Below, piece by piece: positions 1 through 9,044 of a stretch of DNA of 64,000 nt; position 1 is the first letter of the stretch, and each line of letters starts with the position of its first letter. The notes below the pieces were generated by a model. The model searched no databases. It saw only the letters and a program-made list of their open reading frames with translations, and was not told the origin of the DNA. The DNA lies in contig NC_013385.1 of the NCBI RefSeq assembly GCF_000024605.1, positions 1,111,501-1,175,500 on the forward strand, read 5' to 3'. The translations under genes and the position numbers were made by a program. The stretch is from Ammonifex degensii KC4. Lineage in GTDB: Bacteria; Bacillota; Desulfotomaculia; Desulfotomaculales; Ammonificaceae.

Positions 1-1098
1 CGGGTGGGGATCGTCCGGCTGCATCTAGAGGAGGACGCCGGCAAGCTGGTGCATGTGCAGTACGGAGACAGCTCCTACGCACTGGTAGATTACAACCGGG
101 CAGGAGTGCCGCTTATAGAGATCGTCTCTGCGCCCGATCTTCGCTCTCCTGAGGAGGCACGGGCTTACGCCGAGAAGCTGAGGCAGATAATGCTTTATCT
201 AGGCATTTCCGACTGTAAGATGGAGGAAGGCTCGCTTAGAGTAGACGCCAACGTCTCGGTGCGCCCCGCCGGCAGCGACATCTTGGGGGTAAAGACGGAG
301 ATCAAGAACGTGAACTCTTTCCGCTCTCTGGCCCGGGCTTTGACCTACGAGATCGAGCGGCACATAGCCTGCCTTGAGCGGGGAGAGGAGATAGTGCAGG
401 AGACCCGGGCCTGGGACGAAGAGAGGGGCATAACCTTTTCCATGCGCAGCAAGGAGGAGGCGCACGACTACCGCTACTTCCCCGAGCCCGACCTTCCTCC
501 CCTGGTGATCGATGCAGAGTGGGTGGAGTCCTTGCGGAAGGCGCTGCCGGAGCTGCCGGACGCCAAGCGCCGCCGTTTCATCGAAGAGTACGGCCTGCCG
601 GAGAACGCCGCCACCGTCCTCACGGCCACTCCGGAAGTAGCCGATTACTTCGAGGAAACCTTGAAGTTTTATCCCCAGCCGCGCCAGGTAGCGAACTGGG
701 TAATGGGAGAGTTGGCCCGCTGTCTTAACGCCGCCGGTATTCCCATAACCGCCTCGCCGGTAAAGCCCCAGGCTTTAGCCCAGCTCCTCAAGCTTATAGA
801 TGCGGGGACCATAAGCGGCAAGATAGCCAAGGATGTCTTCGAGGAAATGTTTGCTACCGGCAAGGATGCGGAGAGCATCGTTAAAGAGAAGGGACTTACG
901 CAGATTACCGACGAGGAAGTCATCCGCCAGGTGGTGCGGGAAGTGATCGCGGCCAACCCCAAGGTGGTAGCGGACTATAAGGGAGGAAAGGAAAAGGCTC
1001 TTTCCTTCCTGGTGGGCCAGGTGATGAAAGCCACGCGGGGCAGGGCCAACCCGGGTCTGGTGAATCAGCTGCTCAAAGAGGAGCTCAGCCGGGAGTGA
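1..1098 (+). CDS. gatB: Asp/Glu-tRNA amidotransferase subunit B, 5'-partial
   Basis: Carboxy-terminal part (about 365 residues) of GatB, the subunit of GatCAB that holds mischarged Glu-tRNA(Gln) or Asp-tRNA(Asn) while the amide is made. The frame is open to the first base, so the gene begins outside the window; the family is usually about 475 residues, so roughly 110 are missing. Visible are the cradle-domain stretch with [15 protein letters not shown], the [13 protein letters not shown] motif and the helical plus YqeY-like tail ending in [13 protein letters not shown]. It is followed 12 bases later by a small Cys-rich protein. Identification is secure. Confidence 0.95.
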   Translation, partial: RVGIVRLHLEEDAGKLVHVQYGDSSYALVDYNRAGVPLIEIVSAPDLRSPEEARAYAEKLRQIMLYLGISDCKMEEGSLRVDANVSVRPAGSDILGVKTEIKNVNSFRSLARALTYEIERHIACLERGEEIVQETRAWDEERGITFSMRSKEEAHDYRYFPEPDLPPLVIDAEWVESLRKALPELPDAKRRRFIEEYGLPENAATVLTATPEVADYFEETLKFYPQPRQVANWVMGELARCLNAAGIPITASPVKPQALAQLLKLIDAGTISGKIAKDVFEEMFATGKDAESIVKEKGLTQITDEEVIRQVVREVIAANPKVVADYKGGKEKALSFLVGQVMKATRGRANPGLVNQLLKEELSRE

Positions 1099-1110
1099 GG
1101 TGAGCTGAAG

Positions 1111-1305
1111 TTGGAGTGCCGCAAAGAGCGCAACCTTAAAATGTGCATCTGTTCCTATCCCTATTGCGAGAAGAAGGGGCTTTGCTGCGAATGTGTGGCC
1201 TACCACCGGGCGCGGGGAGAGATTCCGGGCTGCTTCTTCCCGCCCGAAGTGGAAAAGACTTATGATCGTTCCATCGAGGCTTTCATAAAGGCCTATAAGC
1301 GATAG
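1111..1305 (+). CDS. Small cysteine-rich protein, DUF6485-like
   Basis: 64 residues, TTG start placed behind the GAGGTGAG site at 1096-1103. Eight cysteines lie in the first 41 residues (C3, C12, C14, C19, C25, C26, C28, C41), which looks like a compact metal-binding or disulfide-rich fold; the remainder is a short amphipathic tail. It resembles the DUF6485 family of small cytosolic Firmicute proteins of unknown role. It sits between gatB and the synthase gene in the same direction. No function can be assigned. Confidence 0.75.
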   Translation: MECRKERNLKMCICSYPYCEKKGLCCECVAYHRARGEIPGCFFPPEVEKTYDRSIEAFIKAYKR

Positions 1306-1333
1306 ACGAGTAAGGGTTGGGGGTGGCATTGAT

Positions 1334-2479
1334 TTGCGGGAAGAGCTCAAAGGACGGAACATAAGGATAGTGGACACCACCTTGCGGGATGGGGAGCAGA
1401 CGGCGGGCGTGGTCTTCTCCAACTTGGAGAAGCTACGCATCGCCAAGATGCTGGACGAGATAGGGGTGCACCAGATAGAAGCGGGCATCCCGGTCATGGG
1501 AGGGGACGAGGCCGAAGCCATCAAACAGATCTGCCGGGCGGGGCTTAAGGCCAGCATCATGGGCTGGAACCGGCCGGTCATCAAGGACCTGGAAGCTTCT
1601 TTAGCTTGCGGCGTGGACGCAGTAGCAATTTCTATTTCCACCTCGGATATCCACATCGAGCACAAGCTGCGGGCTACGCGAGAGTGGGTTGTCGAGAAAA
1701 TGGTAGAGGCGGTGCACTTCGCCAAAAAGCATGGACTTTACGTTTCGGTAAACGCCGAGGACGCTTCCCGCAGCGACATGGAGTTTCTCATCGCTTTTGC
1801 CCGAGCGGCCAAAGAGGCAGGGGCCGACCGGCTGCGCTACTGCGACACCGTGGGGGTGCTCGATCCCTTCACCACTTACGAGAACATTAAGAGACTCGTA
1901 AGCGAAGTAGGGCTTCCCATCGAGATGCACACTCACAACGACTTCGGCATGGCCACCGCCAACGCCCTGGCTGGAGTGCTGGCCGGCGCCGACTGGATAG
2001 GGGTGACGGTCTGCGGCCTGGGGGAGCGGGCAGGCAACGCCGCCTTGGAAGAAGTGGTGATGGCCCTCAAGCACATCTTCGGCGTGGATCTGGGCTTTAA
2101 GACCGAGCTTTTCCGGGAAATAGCCGAATACGTCTCCCATGCTGCCCACCGCGAGCTGCCTGCCTGGAAGCCCATCGTGGGTTCCAATATGTTCGCCCAC
2201 GAGTCGGGTATCCACGCCGACGGGGCTCTGAAAAACCCCAAGACCTACGAGGCCTTCCAGCCGGAGGAGGTGGGGCTTACCCGCCAGATAGTGATAGGGA
2301 AGCACTCCGGAACCGCTGCTTTGCGGGCCAAATTCGCTGAATACGGTATCTCCTTGAGCAAACACGAGGCGGAGCTTCTGCTGCCGGAGGTGCGCAAGGC
2401 GGCTGTATCCCTTAAGCGCCCTCTTTTCGACAAAGAACTGGTTAGCATATATGAGGAATTGTTTGGCAGAAGGAGGTAA
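1334..2479 (+). CDS. Homocitrate synthase-like (NifV/AksA type) acyl-CoA:2-oxoacid condensing enzyme
   Basis: 381 residues, TTG start behind GGGTTGGGGGTGG. It is a DRE-TIM metallolyase: TTLRDGEQ near residues 15-22 supplies the metal ligand and catalytic acid, and MHTHNDFGMA near residue 200 supplies the HxH metal pair. The length and motifs match NifV-type homocitrate synthase rather than 2-isopropylmalate synthase, which has a long regulatory tail. It leads a tight group with two aconitase-family subunits and an isocitrate dehydrogenase. The product may therefore be homocitrate or, by context, citrate (compare Re-citrate synthases, a related group in anaerobes). Substrate cannot be fixed from sequence alone. 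Confidence 0.8.
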   Translation: MREELKGRNIRIVDTTLRDGEQTAGVVFSNLEKLRIAKMLDEIGVHQIEAGIPVMGGDEAEAIKQICRAGLKASIMGWNRPVIKDLEASLACGVDAVAISISTSDIHIEHKLRATREWVVEKMVEAVHFAKKHGLYVSVNAEDASRSDMEFLIAFARAAKEAGADRLRYCDTVGVLDPFTTYENIKRLVSEVGLPIEMHTHNDFGMATANALAGVLAGADWIGVTVCGLGERAGNAALEEVVMALKHIFGVDLGFKTELFREIAEYVSHAAHRELPAWKPIVGSNMFAHESGIHADGALKNPKTYEAFQPEEVGLTRQIVIGKHSGTAALRAKFAEYGISLSKHEAELLLPEVRKAAVSLKRPLFDKELVSIYEELFGRRR

Positions 2480-2488
2480 GTAAAAGCT

Positions 2489-3745
2489 TTGGGCCAGACC
2501 ATAGCCGAAAAAATCCTCTCGCGAGCGGCGGGACGGCAGGTTCAGGCTGGAGAGATCGTGGTGGCTCGGGTCGACCAGGTGATGGCCCAGGACGGCACGG
2601 CACCTTTAGCCATCCAGGTCTTCCGGCAAATGGGAGGGAAAAAGCCTTTTGATCCGGAAAGGGTTAACCTGGTCATCGACCACAGTGCTCCCAGCCCTAC
2701 CGAAAGCATCTCCAACCTGCACAAAATGATGCGGGAATTCGCCTGGGAGCACGGCTGCCGCCTCTACGACATAGGGGACGGCGTTTGCCACCAGGTCATG
2801 GTGGAGAGTGGCCGGGTAGGTCCTGGGTGTGTGGTGGTAGGAGCGGACTCGCACACCTGCACCTATGGCGCTCTGGGAGCCTTCGCCACCGGCGTGGGCT
2901 CTACTGACCTGGCGGCGGCTCTTATTTCTGGCCACCTCTGGTTCAAAGTACCCGAGACCATAAAGGTCGTCTGCCACGGTCCCTTGCCTCCCGGGGTCTT
3001 TGCCAAGGACCTCATCCTCTACCTCATAGGGAGGTTCACCGCCGACGGAGCCACCTACAAAGCGGTGGAGTACACGGGAAGCGCTATTAAGGAGCTTTCT
3101 ATGGAAGGGCGCTTCACGGTGGCCAATATGGCGGTAGAGATGGGAGCCAAAGTAGGGCTCATGGAGGTGGACGAAAAGACCTGGGAGTGGTTAAAAGAGC
3201 ACGGGGGCGGGGAGTTTACCGCCTTTTCTCCCGATCCCGATGCTGCTTACGCTAAAGTGGTCGAGTTCGACCTCACCTCTATATCTCCCCAGGTGGCCTG
3301 CCCTCACAGGGTGGACAACGTCTCCCCCATCGAGAAGGTGGCGGGAACCAAAATCGACCAGGCCTTCATCGGGACCTGTACCAATGGTCGCTTGGAGGAT
3401 TTGCGCGTAGCAGCGCGGATACTGGCGGGTAGGAAAATACATCCTAGGGTGCGCCTGGTGGTAGCACCGGCCTCACGCAAGGTCTACCTACAGGCCATGC
3501 GGGAGGGCATCTTGGCTACCCTGGTGGAAGCGGGTGCGGCGGTGGTTACGCCCGGTTGCGGCCCCTGCGTGGGAACCCACAACGGCGTGCCGGCGGACGG
3601 CGAGGTAGTCGTTTCCACCGCCAACCGCAACTTTAAAGGGCGCATGGGGAACGCCAAGGCGGAAATCTACCTGGCCTCTCCGGCCACCGTGGCGGCCTCG
3701 GCCATCGCGGGAGAGATCACCGATCCCCGACTATTCTTAAAGTAG
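2489..3745 (+). CDS. Aconitase/homoaconitase/isopropylmalate dehydratase-family large subunit
   Basis: 418 residues, TTG start behind AGGAGG at 2472-2477. The protein is the catalytic [4Fe-4S] subunit of a two-subunit hydrolyase. Cluster cysteines are visible in GADSHTCTYG, IGTCTNGR (about residue 295) and GCGPCVG (about residue 358). It is shorter than the enterobacterial LeuC (about 466 residues) and resembles the archaeal/thermophile type shared by homoaconitase and isopropylmalate isomerase. The small subunit follows immediately. Together with the flanking synthase and isocitrate dehydrogenase, dehydration/hydration of citrate or homocitrate is more likely than a leucine role. Confidence 0.85.
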   Translation: MGQTIAEKILSRAAGRQVQAGEIVVARVDQVMAQDGTAPLAIQVFRQMGGKKPFDPERVNLVIDHSAPSPTESISNLHKMMREFAWEHGCRLYDIGDGVCHQVMVESGRVGPGCVVVGADSHTCTYGALGAFATGVGSTDLAAALISGHLWFKVPETIKVVCHGPLPPGVFAKDLILYLIGRFTADGATYKAVEYTGSAIKELSMEGRFTVANMAVEMGAKVGLMEVDEKTWEWLKEHGGGEFTAFSPDPDAAYAKVVEFDLTSISPQVACPHRVDNVSPIEKVAGTKIDQAFIGTCTNGRLEDLRVAARILAGRKIHPRVRLVVAPASRKVYLQAMREGILATLVEAGAAVVTPGCGPCVGTHNGVPADGEVVVSTANRNFKGRMGNAKAEIYLASPATVAASAIAGEITDPRLFLK

Positions 3746-4264
3746 GTGAGAAGGGTGCGAGTTTTGCGCGGAAGAGCCCACAAGTTCGGCGACGACATCA
3801 ACACCGACTACATAATCTCAGGGAAGTATAAATTCAAAACTCTGGACATGGAAGAACTGGCCCGGCACGTAATGGAGGACTTGGACCCCGAATTTTACCA
3901 CAAGATCCGGCCGGGGGACTTCATCGTGGCCGGCTGGAACTTCGGTTGCGGCTCCTCCAGAGAGCAGGCGCCGCTAGTCATAAAGCACGCGCGCATAGGC
4001 GCGGTTTTGGCCAAGTCTTTTGCCCGCATCTTCTTCCGCAACGCCATCAACACCGGGCTTCCGGTGGTGGAGTGCGACACCGACCAGATAGAAGCAGGGG
4101 ACGAATTAGAGGTCGATTTAGCCCGGGGAGTGGTGGAGAACCTGACCAAAGGGATCTCCATACCAATAAAGCCTCTTCCCCCGGTCATGCTCAAGATCCT
4201 GGAAGACGGGGGCTTGATAGCCCACTTCCAGAAGTACGGCGGATTCAAGCTGGAAGGAGTGTGA
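3746..4264 (+). CDS. Aconitase/homoaconitase/isopropylmalate dehydratase-family small subunit
   Basis: 172 residues; GTG directly follows the stop of the large subunit, with a second possible GTG at 3755. This is the swivel subunit that closes over the substrate: [13 protein letters not shown] near the start and [14 protein letters not shown] (about residues 65-78) are family marks. In the archaeal relatives a short loop after this point separates homoaconitase (YLRT) from isopropylmalate isomerase (YLVY); here the equivalent reads YKFK, which is neither. It is translated with the large subunit and followed 7 bases later by icd. Confidence 0.85.
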   Translation: MRRVRVLRGRAHKFGDDINTDYIISGKYKFKTLDMEELARHVMEDLDPEFYHKIRPGDFIVAGWNFGCGSSREQAPLVIKHARIGAVLAKSFARIFFRNAINTGLPVVECDTDQIEAGDELEVDLARGVVENLTKGISIPIKPLPPVMLKILEDGGLIAHFQKYGGFKLEGV

Positions 4265-4271
4265 GGCTAGC

Positions 4272-5276
4272 TTGGCGCACCGGGTAACCCTCATTCCGGG
4301 TGACGGCATAGGTCCGGAGATCACGGCGGCAGCTCGGCAGGTCCTGGACGCTTCCGGGGCAGAGATCGAGTGGGAAGTAGTCGAGGCGGGAGAGAAGGTC
4401 ATACCGGAGTACGGTACTCCTTTGCCGGAGCACGTGCTAGACTCCATAAGGCGCAACCGGGTAGCTCTCAAGGGCCCCCTTACCACCCCCATAGGTCACG
4501 GCTTTCGCAGCGTCAACGTGACCTTGCGGCAGGAGCTCGACCTTTATGCCTGCGTCCGCCCGGCCAAGACTCTTCCGGGGATAAAGACCCGCTTTGATCA
4601 CGTGGATTTAATCGTGGTGCGGGAGAACACCGAGGATCTTTACGCCGGAATTGAGCACCGGGTGGGTAAGAATGCTGCTGAGAGCATAAAGATCGTAACC
4701 CGCGAGGCTTCCACCCGCATTGTGCGCTTCGCGTTTGAGTTGGCCCGCCGGGAGGGAAGAAGGAAGGTAACGGCGGTTCACAAGGCCAACATCATGAAGC
4801 TTACCGACGGGCTTTTCCTGGAATGCGCCCGGGAGGTGGCGGCCGAATACCCTGATATTGCTTTTGAAGAGATGATCGTGGACGCCATGTGCATGAAGCT
4901 CGTCCAGTCGCCGGAGAACTACGACGTGATAGTAACCCTCAACCTCTACGGTGACATAATCTCTGACCTGGCGGCGGGCCTGGTAGGGGGGCTGGGAGTG
5001 GCACCGGGGGCCAATATCGGCGACGAAGCGGCGGTCTTCGAGCCGGTGCACGGCAGCGCCCCCAAGCACGCCGGTCAGGATAAGGTTAATCCCTTGGCCA
5101 CCATCCTATCCGGCGTGATGATGCTCAAGCACCTGGGAGAAATGGAAGCAGCGGAAAGGGTAATGCGCGGGATTATCGGGGTGCTGCAGGAAGGGAAAGC
5201 CTTAACTTACGACTTGGGAGGCAGTGCCCGCACCAGCGAGATGGCGGCTGCCATCGTGGCGCACATGCAGAAGTAA
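4272..5276 (+). CDS. icd: Isocitrate dehydrogenase (isocitrate/isopropylmalate dehydrogenase family)
   Basis: 334 residues, TTG start after GTGAGG. Oxidative decarboxylation of isocitrate to 2-oxoglutarate is indicated by [17 protein letters not shown]: the Ser and Asn of RSVN (about residues 80 and 82) correspond to the isocitrate-binding S113/N115 of E. coli Icd, which leucine- and homoisocitrate-type enzymes lack. [14 protein letters not shown] and [15 protein letters not shown] are further family marks. The Lys in [10 protein letters not shown] matches the K344 position of NADP enzymes, while the Tyr345 position is His, so coenzyme choice is open. Last gene of the four-gene module; a bidirectional terminator follows. 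Confidence 0.88.
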   Translation: MAHRVTLIPGDGIGPEITAAARQVLDASGAEIEWEVVEAGEKVIPEYGTPLPEHVLDSIRRNRVALKGPLTTPIGHGFRSVNVTLRQELDLYACVRPAKTLPGIKTRFDHVDLIVVRENTEDLYAGIEHRVGKNAAESIKIVTREASTRIVRFAFELARREGRRKVTAVHKANIMKLTDGLFLECAREVAAEYPDIAFEEMIVDAMCMKLVQSPENYDVIVTLNLYGDIISDLAAGLVGGLGVAPGANIGDEAAVFEPVHGSAPKHAGQDKVNPLATILSGVMMLKHLGEMEAAERVMRGIIGVLQEGKALTYDLGGSARTSEMAAAIVAHMQK

Positions 5277-5288
5277 AAAGAACGGGAC

Positions 5289-5335
5289 AAGGGGGAATCC
5301 TTCTTAGACCGGAAGGGTTCCCCCTTGACTTTTAG
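5289..5335. terminator. Bidirectional intrinsic terminator between icd and tatA
   Basis: A 15-base-pair stem (AAGGGGGAATCCTTC with GAAGGGTTCCCCCTT, one G-T pair, 8-base loop) is followed by GACTTTT on the plus strand. It lies between two convergent genes and can serve both. Confidence 0.8.
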
Positions 5336-5583
5336 TGCTTGGTTTCCGCAGTTTTGCTGGCCTCACAAGCCTGGGCTATGGCCTGCGCTTCCGCTTTGGG
5401 GGAAGAAATCTTTTCTTCCGTCTCGTCGAAAGTACCGGCGGAAGCATTGCGGAACTCCTTCAAAGTCCGCCCAAAAGCTCGTCCGATCTCGGGAAGCTTG
5501 CTCGGGCCGAAGATGAGCAGGACCACCACCAAAATGAGTAGCAGATGCGTGGGCTCGAGCAGACCGCGGAACACGGCCTTCAC
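5332..5583 (-). CDS. tatA: Sec-independent translocase protein TatA/TatE
   Basis: 83 residues with a single membrane helix (about residues 12-28, [20 protein letters not shown]), the [15 protein letters not shown] hinge and a short amphipathic helix followed by an acidic tail. TatA assembles the pore for export of folded proteins with TatC, which is not in this window. An AGGAGGTG site precedes the ATG. It lies 73 bases downstream of the ABC transporter ATPase gene on the same strand. Confidence 0.92.
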   Translation of the reverse strand: MKAVFRGLLEPTHLLLILVVVLLIFGPSKLPEIGRAFGRTLKEFRNASAGTFDETEEKISSPKAEAQAIAQACEASKTAETKH

Positions 5584-5656
5584 CTCCTCTCAGTGCCCCG
5601 GCTCCTCAGGTCAATTGTACTCCCAGAGGCCTGCCCTGCAAAGAAAAAAATTCTTC

Positions 5657-6937
5657 TTAGCTGGCCATTTCTCCTTCCTCCAAATAAAGGCAGCGAGAAT
5701 CTTCATCGTAGCCGAAAAGCTCGGCGTAGCGTCCCCAGTCGATAAGAATATCGAGCTGGATCCGGGCCTCTTCGGGACTGAAGTGCTGTTCCAGCACGCT
5801 CAGGAAGAACTCCCGGGGCATGCGGTGGTTGGCCTTAGAAGAAAGCACCGAGACTATCCAGCGGATGCGCCGGACGTTTTGTAAAATTTGTTCGCGGAAG
5901 ATTTCCTTTCGCTCGAGTAAAGGAGCAGCAGCGAAGCGCCTGCCGGCGGAAGTAAGCTCAATGTCACCCTCGTGCACGCTCACCAGACCCGTTATTTCCG
6001 CTGCCTCTACTATGGGCAGGAGATCTTCCAGGTCCATGGCAAACTTTTCGCCTAAGGCATAAAGGTCGGCTCTGCCCCCCACTTCTAGGAGATATTCCAC
6101 CAGACCGGTCACGGCGCCCACCCGTGCCGCGGGTAGCCTCCGGGGAGCTGGCGGAGCCGGAGGAGCAGTCGGCACTTTGCGGCGGGTGAGAATGGTATAA
6201 ATTTCGTCCACCAGGGCGGTGAAGCGGGGGTTTTTCCGTTCCCGCCAGTGGGGCAGGTTCACCGCTACCTCGGCTATAACGCGCCCTGGATCGCGCGATA
6301 GCACCAGGATGCGGTCGCAGAGATAAACTGCTTCTTCGATATTGTGGGTGATCAGAACTATAGCTTTAGTAGGTATCTTCTCTTCCAACCAGAGCTTTAA
6401 AAGGTCACGCCGTAGGTTTTCCGCTGTGAGAACGTCCAGGGCCGAAAAAGGTTCGTCCATTAAGAGCACGTCCGGCTCGGCTATCAAGGCCCGTGCCACT
6501 CCTACCCTTTGGCGCATACCGCCGGAAAGTTCTTTAGGATAAGCACTTTCGAAACCGTCAAGTCCCACCATGTCGATGATCTGAATGGCCTTCTCTCGGC
6601 AGGTCTCCCAGGAATGGCCGCGCACCAAAAGCGGCAGGGCCACGTTTTCCAGCACGGTAAGCCAGGGGTAAAGGGCGAAAGTCTGGAAGACCATAGCTAC
6701 CCCCGGATTCACTCCGTCCAATGAGCGACCTTTGTATAGCACCTCTCCTGAGGTGGGCTTGACCAGTCCGGCCATTATGCGCAAAAGGGTGGACTTGCCC
6801 GAACCAGAAGGTCCCAGGATGCCTAAAAACTCCCCCTGCCGTACGGCGAGGGAGATATCCTCCAGTACCGTTACCTCGCTGCGTTCCCCGAGGGGATATT
6901 TTTTGGTGACTCCCTTAAGCTCGATGAGTACCTCCAT
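5657..6937 (-). CDS. ABC transporter ATP-binding protein, NitT/TauT family with AAA-associated C-terminal domain
   Basis: 426 residues. The first 250 form the ATPase: Walker A GPSGSGKST, signature LSGGMRQRVGVARAL, Walker B VLLMDEPFSALD and a switch His in LITHN. Residues about 270-420 form the winged-helix-like AAA-associated C-terminal domain found on nitrate/sulfonate/bicarbonate-type ATPases. A good GGAGAGGGG site precedes the ATG. The double permease gene ends 12 bases upstream, so the two are one transcription unit. No periplasmic binding protein is encoded nearby and the substrate is unknown. Confidence 0.88.
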   Translation of the reverse strand: MEVLIELKGVTKKYPLGERSEVTVLEDISLAVRQGEFLGILGPSGSGKSTLLRIMAGLVKPTSGEVLYKGRSLDGVNPGVAMVFQTFALYPWLTVLENVALPLLVRGHSWETCREKAIQIIDMVGLDGFESAYPKELSGGMRQRVGVARALIAEPDVLLMDEPFSALDVLTAENLRRDLLKLWLEEKIPTKAIVLITHNIEEAVYLCDRILVLSRDPGRVIAEVAVNLPHWRERKNPRFTALVDEIYTILTRRKVPTAPPAPPAPRRLPAARVGAVTGLVEYLLEVGGRADLYALGEKFAMDLEDLLPIVEAAEITGLVSVHEGDIELTSAGRRFAAAPLLERKEIFREQILQNVRRIRWIVSVLSSKANHRMPREFFLSVLEQHFSPEEARIQLDILIDWGRYAELFGYDEDSRCLYLEEGEMAS

Positions 6938-6949
6938 TTTCCCCTCTCC

Positions 6950-8668
6950 TTACTCTACATGGTACTTGACTTCTGCCAGGTGATAAAGTCGGCGCCAGAA
7001 AAGGCGATTAATCGCCACCACGTAAAGAGACATAGTGATTATTCCTCCCATAATGGCCGGCCAGTTTCCTGCTTCCGTGGCGTTGGTGATGTAAGCACCT
7101 AGGCCGGTAGCCTGCAAGGTGTGGTCGCCCCAGCTCACCACTTCCGCCACGATGGTGGCGTTCCAGGCACCACCGGCGGCGGTTATCCCTCCTGTCACCA
7201 GGAAGGGGAAGATACCAGGCAGGATGAAGTAGCGCCACCGTTTCCAGCCCTTAACCCCCAGAACCGCTGCCGCCTCTTTAAGATCGTTGGGCAGGGAACT
7301 TACCCCGGCTATGACGTTAAACAAGATATACCACTGGGTTCCCAGCATCATCAAGGGAATGGCGCCCCATTCTTGGCTTATATGCAGGCGCAGGAAGAGG
7401 ATGGTAAAGAAAGGAAAGAGCATGTTAGCCGGGAAAGAAGCAACAAAAGTTATAAACGGCTGCCAGCGCCGGGCCCTTTCCGCGTTCCAGCCCAAATAAA
7501 CTCCCAGCGGGAGCATGATGAGCGTCCCCAGGGCAACTGCGGCTACCACCCGCAGGAAGGAGTAAAATCCAAGGCGGAAGAGATCTAATATACCTTCTAG
7601 GCCCAGCTGGGCGATCAACAAGACCCCCCGGTAGCCGTAGTAGGCCGTGTATCCGATCAGCAGCAAAAGAAGGAAGACTCCTAGAAGGTGTACGATACGC
7701 TTGATCCCAGCTCCTAAGCTGGACTCGGCGGTTCCGGCTACCAGCCGCCCGCCGCTTATAATAAAACGACGCTGCATTGGCTCTAGCACCCGGCTGCCAA
7801 AAGCCCGGACTAAGCTTGAGCGCTGCAACATCTTCAAGAGCCAATGGGACTCCATCTGCTCTTTGGTTTGTTCCAGTTTGAAGCGCTGGCTCCAGATAGC
7901 CACCGGCCGCCAGAAGAGCTGGTCTACCAGCACTATGGTGACGGCCATGGTGATAATGGAAAGGATGAGCGCCTTCATGTCTTTGTGCATGATAGCCGTG
8001 GCCAGATAAGAGCCCAGCCCAGGAAGATAGATCTGGCGGTTAAGCACAGTTATGGCCTCGCTGGCCGAAAGGAAGAACCAGCTCCCGGCGAAGGACATCA
8101 TAGCGTTATACACCAGAGGTATGGCGGAGAAAGGGAGTTCTAATTGCCAGAGCCTGTGCCACCAGTTGAGTCGGAAGATAGCAGCGGCATCGCGTAGCTC
8201 CCGGGGAATGGTGCGCAGCGACTGGTAAAAACCGTAAGTTATGTTCCAAGCCTGGGCGGTAAAGACGGCGAAAATGGAGGCCAGCTCTGCCCCCAGCATG
8301 CTGTTAGGAAAGAGAGCCACCAATCCGGTGATGGTAGCGGAAAGAAAGCCTAGTACGGGCACAGACTGCAGGATATCCAGGAACGGAATCAAGATTTTCT
8401 CTGCCCGCAGACTGTAAGCGGCCCAGTAACCGTAAACTATGGCAAAGATCAGGGAAGCTATGAGGGCTATGAACATACGCAGAAGAGATCTGCCCACATA
8501 GTAGGGAAGGTGTATGGGATTGAGATCAATCTTCGCTCCCATGCGGAGGGGTTCGGCCATACCGGCCCCCAGATGGATCAGGGTGTAAAGTAAGGCCAGA
8601 ACGGTCAGGATTACCGCCACGTCTATGAAACTGAACCTGCGGGCTACCAACTCCACCGGCTGGCGCAT
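6950..8668 (-). CDS. ABC transporter permease with two fused membrane domains (NitT/TauT type)
   Basis: 572 residues containing two binding-protein-dependent permease modules in tandem. The two EAA loops that contact the ATPase are visible: ELRDAAAIFRLNWWHRLWQL (about residue 155) and DLKEAAAVLGVKGWKRWRYF (about residue 465). Roughly twelve hydrophobic segments are present. The fused layout means one polypeptide replaces the usual permease dimer. ATG start behind AAAGGAGG. No solute-binding protein gene is adjacent, so substrate supply is unclear; a structured leader lies upstream. Confidence 0.88.
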   Translation of the reverse strand: MRQPVELVARRFSFIDVAVILTVLALLYTLIHLGAGMAEPLRMGAKIDLNPIHLPYYVGRSLLRMFIALIASLIFAIVYGYWAAYSLRAEKILIPFLDILQSVPVLGFLSATITGLVALFPNSMLGAELASIFAVFTAQAWNITYGFYQSLRTIPRELRDAAAIFRLNWWHRLWQLELPFSAIPLVYNAMMSFAGSWFFLSASEAITVLNRQIYLPGLGSYLATAIMHKDMKALILSIITMAVTIVLVDQLFWRPVAIWSQRFKLEQTKEQMESHWLLKMLQRSSLVRAFGSRVLEPMQRRFIISGGRLVAGTAESSLGAGIKRIVHLLGVFLLLLLIGYTAYYGYRGVLLIAQLGLEGILDLFRLGFYSFLRVVAAVALGTLIMLPLGVYLGWNAERARRWQPFITFVASFPANMLFPFFTILFLRLHISQEWGAIPLMMLGTQWYILFNVIAGVSSLPNDLKEAAAVLGVKGWKRWRYFILPGIFPFLVTGGITAAGGAWNATIVAEVVSWGDHTLQATGLGAYITNATEAGNWPAIMGGIITMSLYVVAINRLFWRRLYHLAEVKYHVE

Positions 8669-9044
8669 CGATCATAGCCTCCTTTCTTTGCTGAACTCGA
8701 TAAAGCTTCGGCCGGATGCAAAAGGTTTTAGCGGCTGGGGGTAGCCAAGAAAAATTTTCTTAGGACTACTACCTATAAGATCTGACTCGGAAGACAGCCA
8801 CATACTACCAACATCCCCTCCCCTCTACAAAAACTAAAAGGCCTGGCTTTCCAGCATTTTCCTCCTGCTTGGATTATCCAGCCCCGGAGCAAAGAGTTTG
8901 CCCGTGCCAGGCCATCCCCATTCTATGCCGAGCGCTTTGGCGCTGTCAAGCACAAGCAAAAGTATATTGATCTTTTCCTGCCGGAGTGGTATCTTGGGGG
9001 ATAGAAAGTTATTCTTTTCACAATCTTGCTGGAGGGATGCGGGC
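8669..9044. other. Divergent intergenic region with a structured leader toward the ABC permease
   Basis: 376 bases without a convincing gene. Read on the minus strand, GGCCTGGC (8913-8906) pairs perfectly with GCCAGGCC (8847-8840). About 58 bases lie between and contain smaller hairpins such as GCAAACTCTTTGC, and the closing arm is followed at once by TTTTAGTTTTT. This has the form of a leader with a terminator-like outer stem. It matches no riboswitch class that I recognise. A second AT-rich hairpin (AAGAAAATTTTTCTT) lies near 8750-8764. The panC ribosome site GGAGGG ends the region. Confidence 0.4.

Noticed and set aside
1334-2479. 2-isopropylmalate synthase (leuA) call
   Set aside because: The protein is too short, without the regulatory domain, and the downstream dehydrogenase carries an isocitrate rather than isopropylmalate signature.
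8669-8960. Guanidine (ykkC) or cyclic-di-GMP riboswitch before the ABC transporter
   Set aside because: The conserved cores of those classes were looked for and not found; only a generic attenuator-like shape remains.
8898-9044. A longer panC reading frame from ATG 8898
   Set aside because: The extra 49 residues have no PanC similarity and no ribosome site. GGAGGG precedes ATG 9045.
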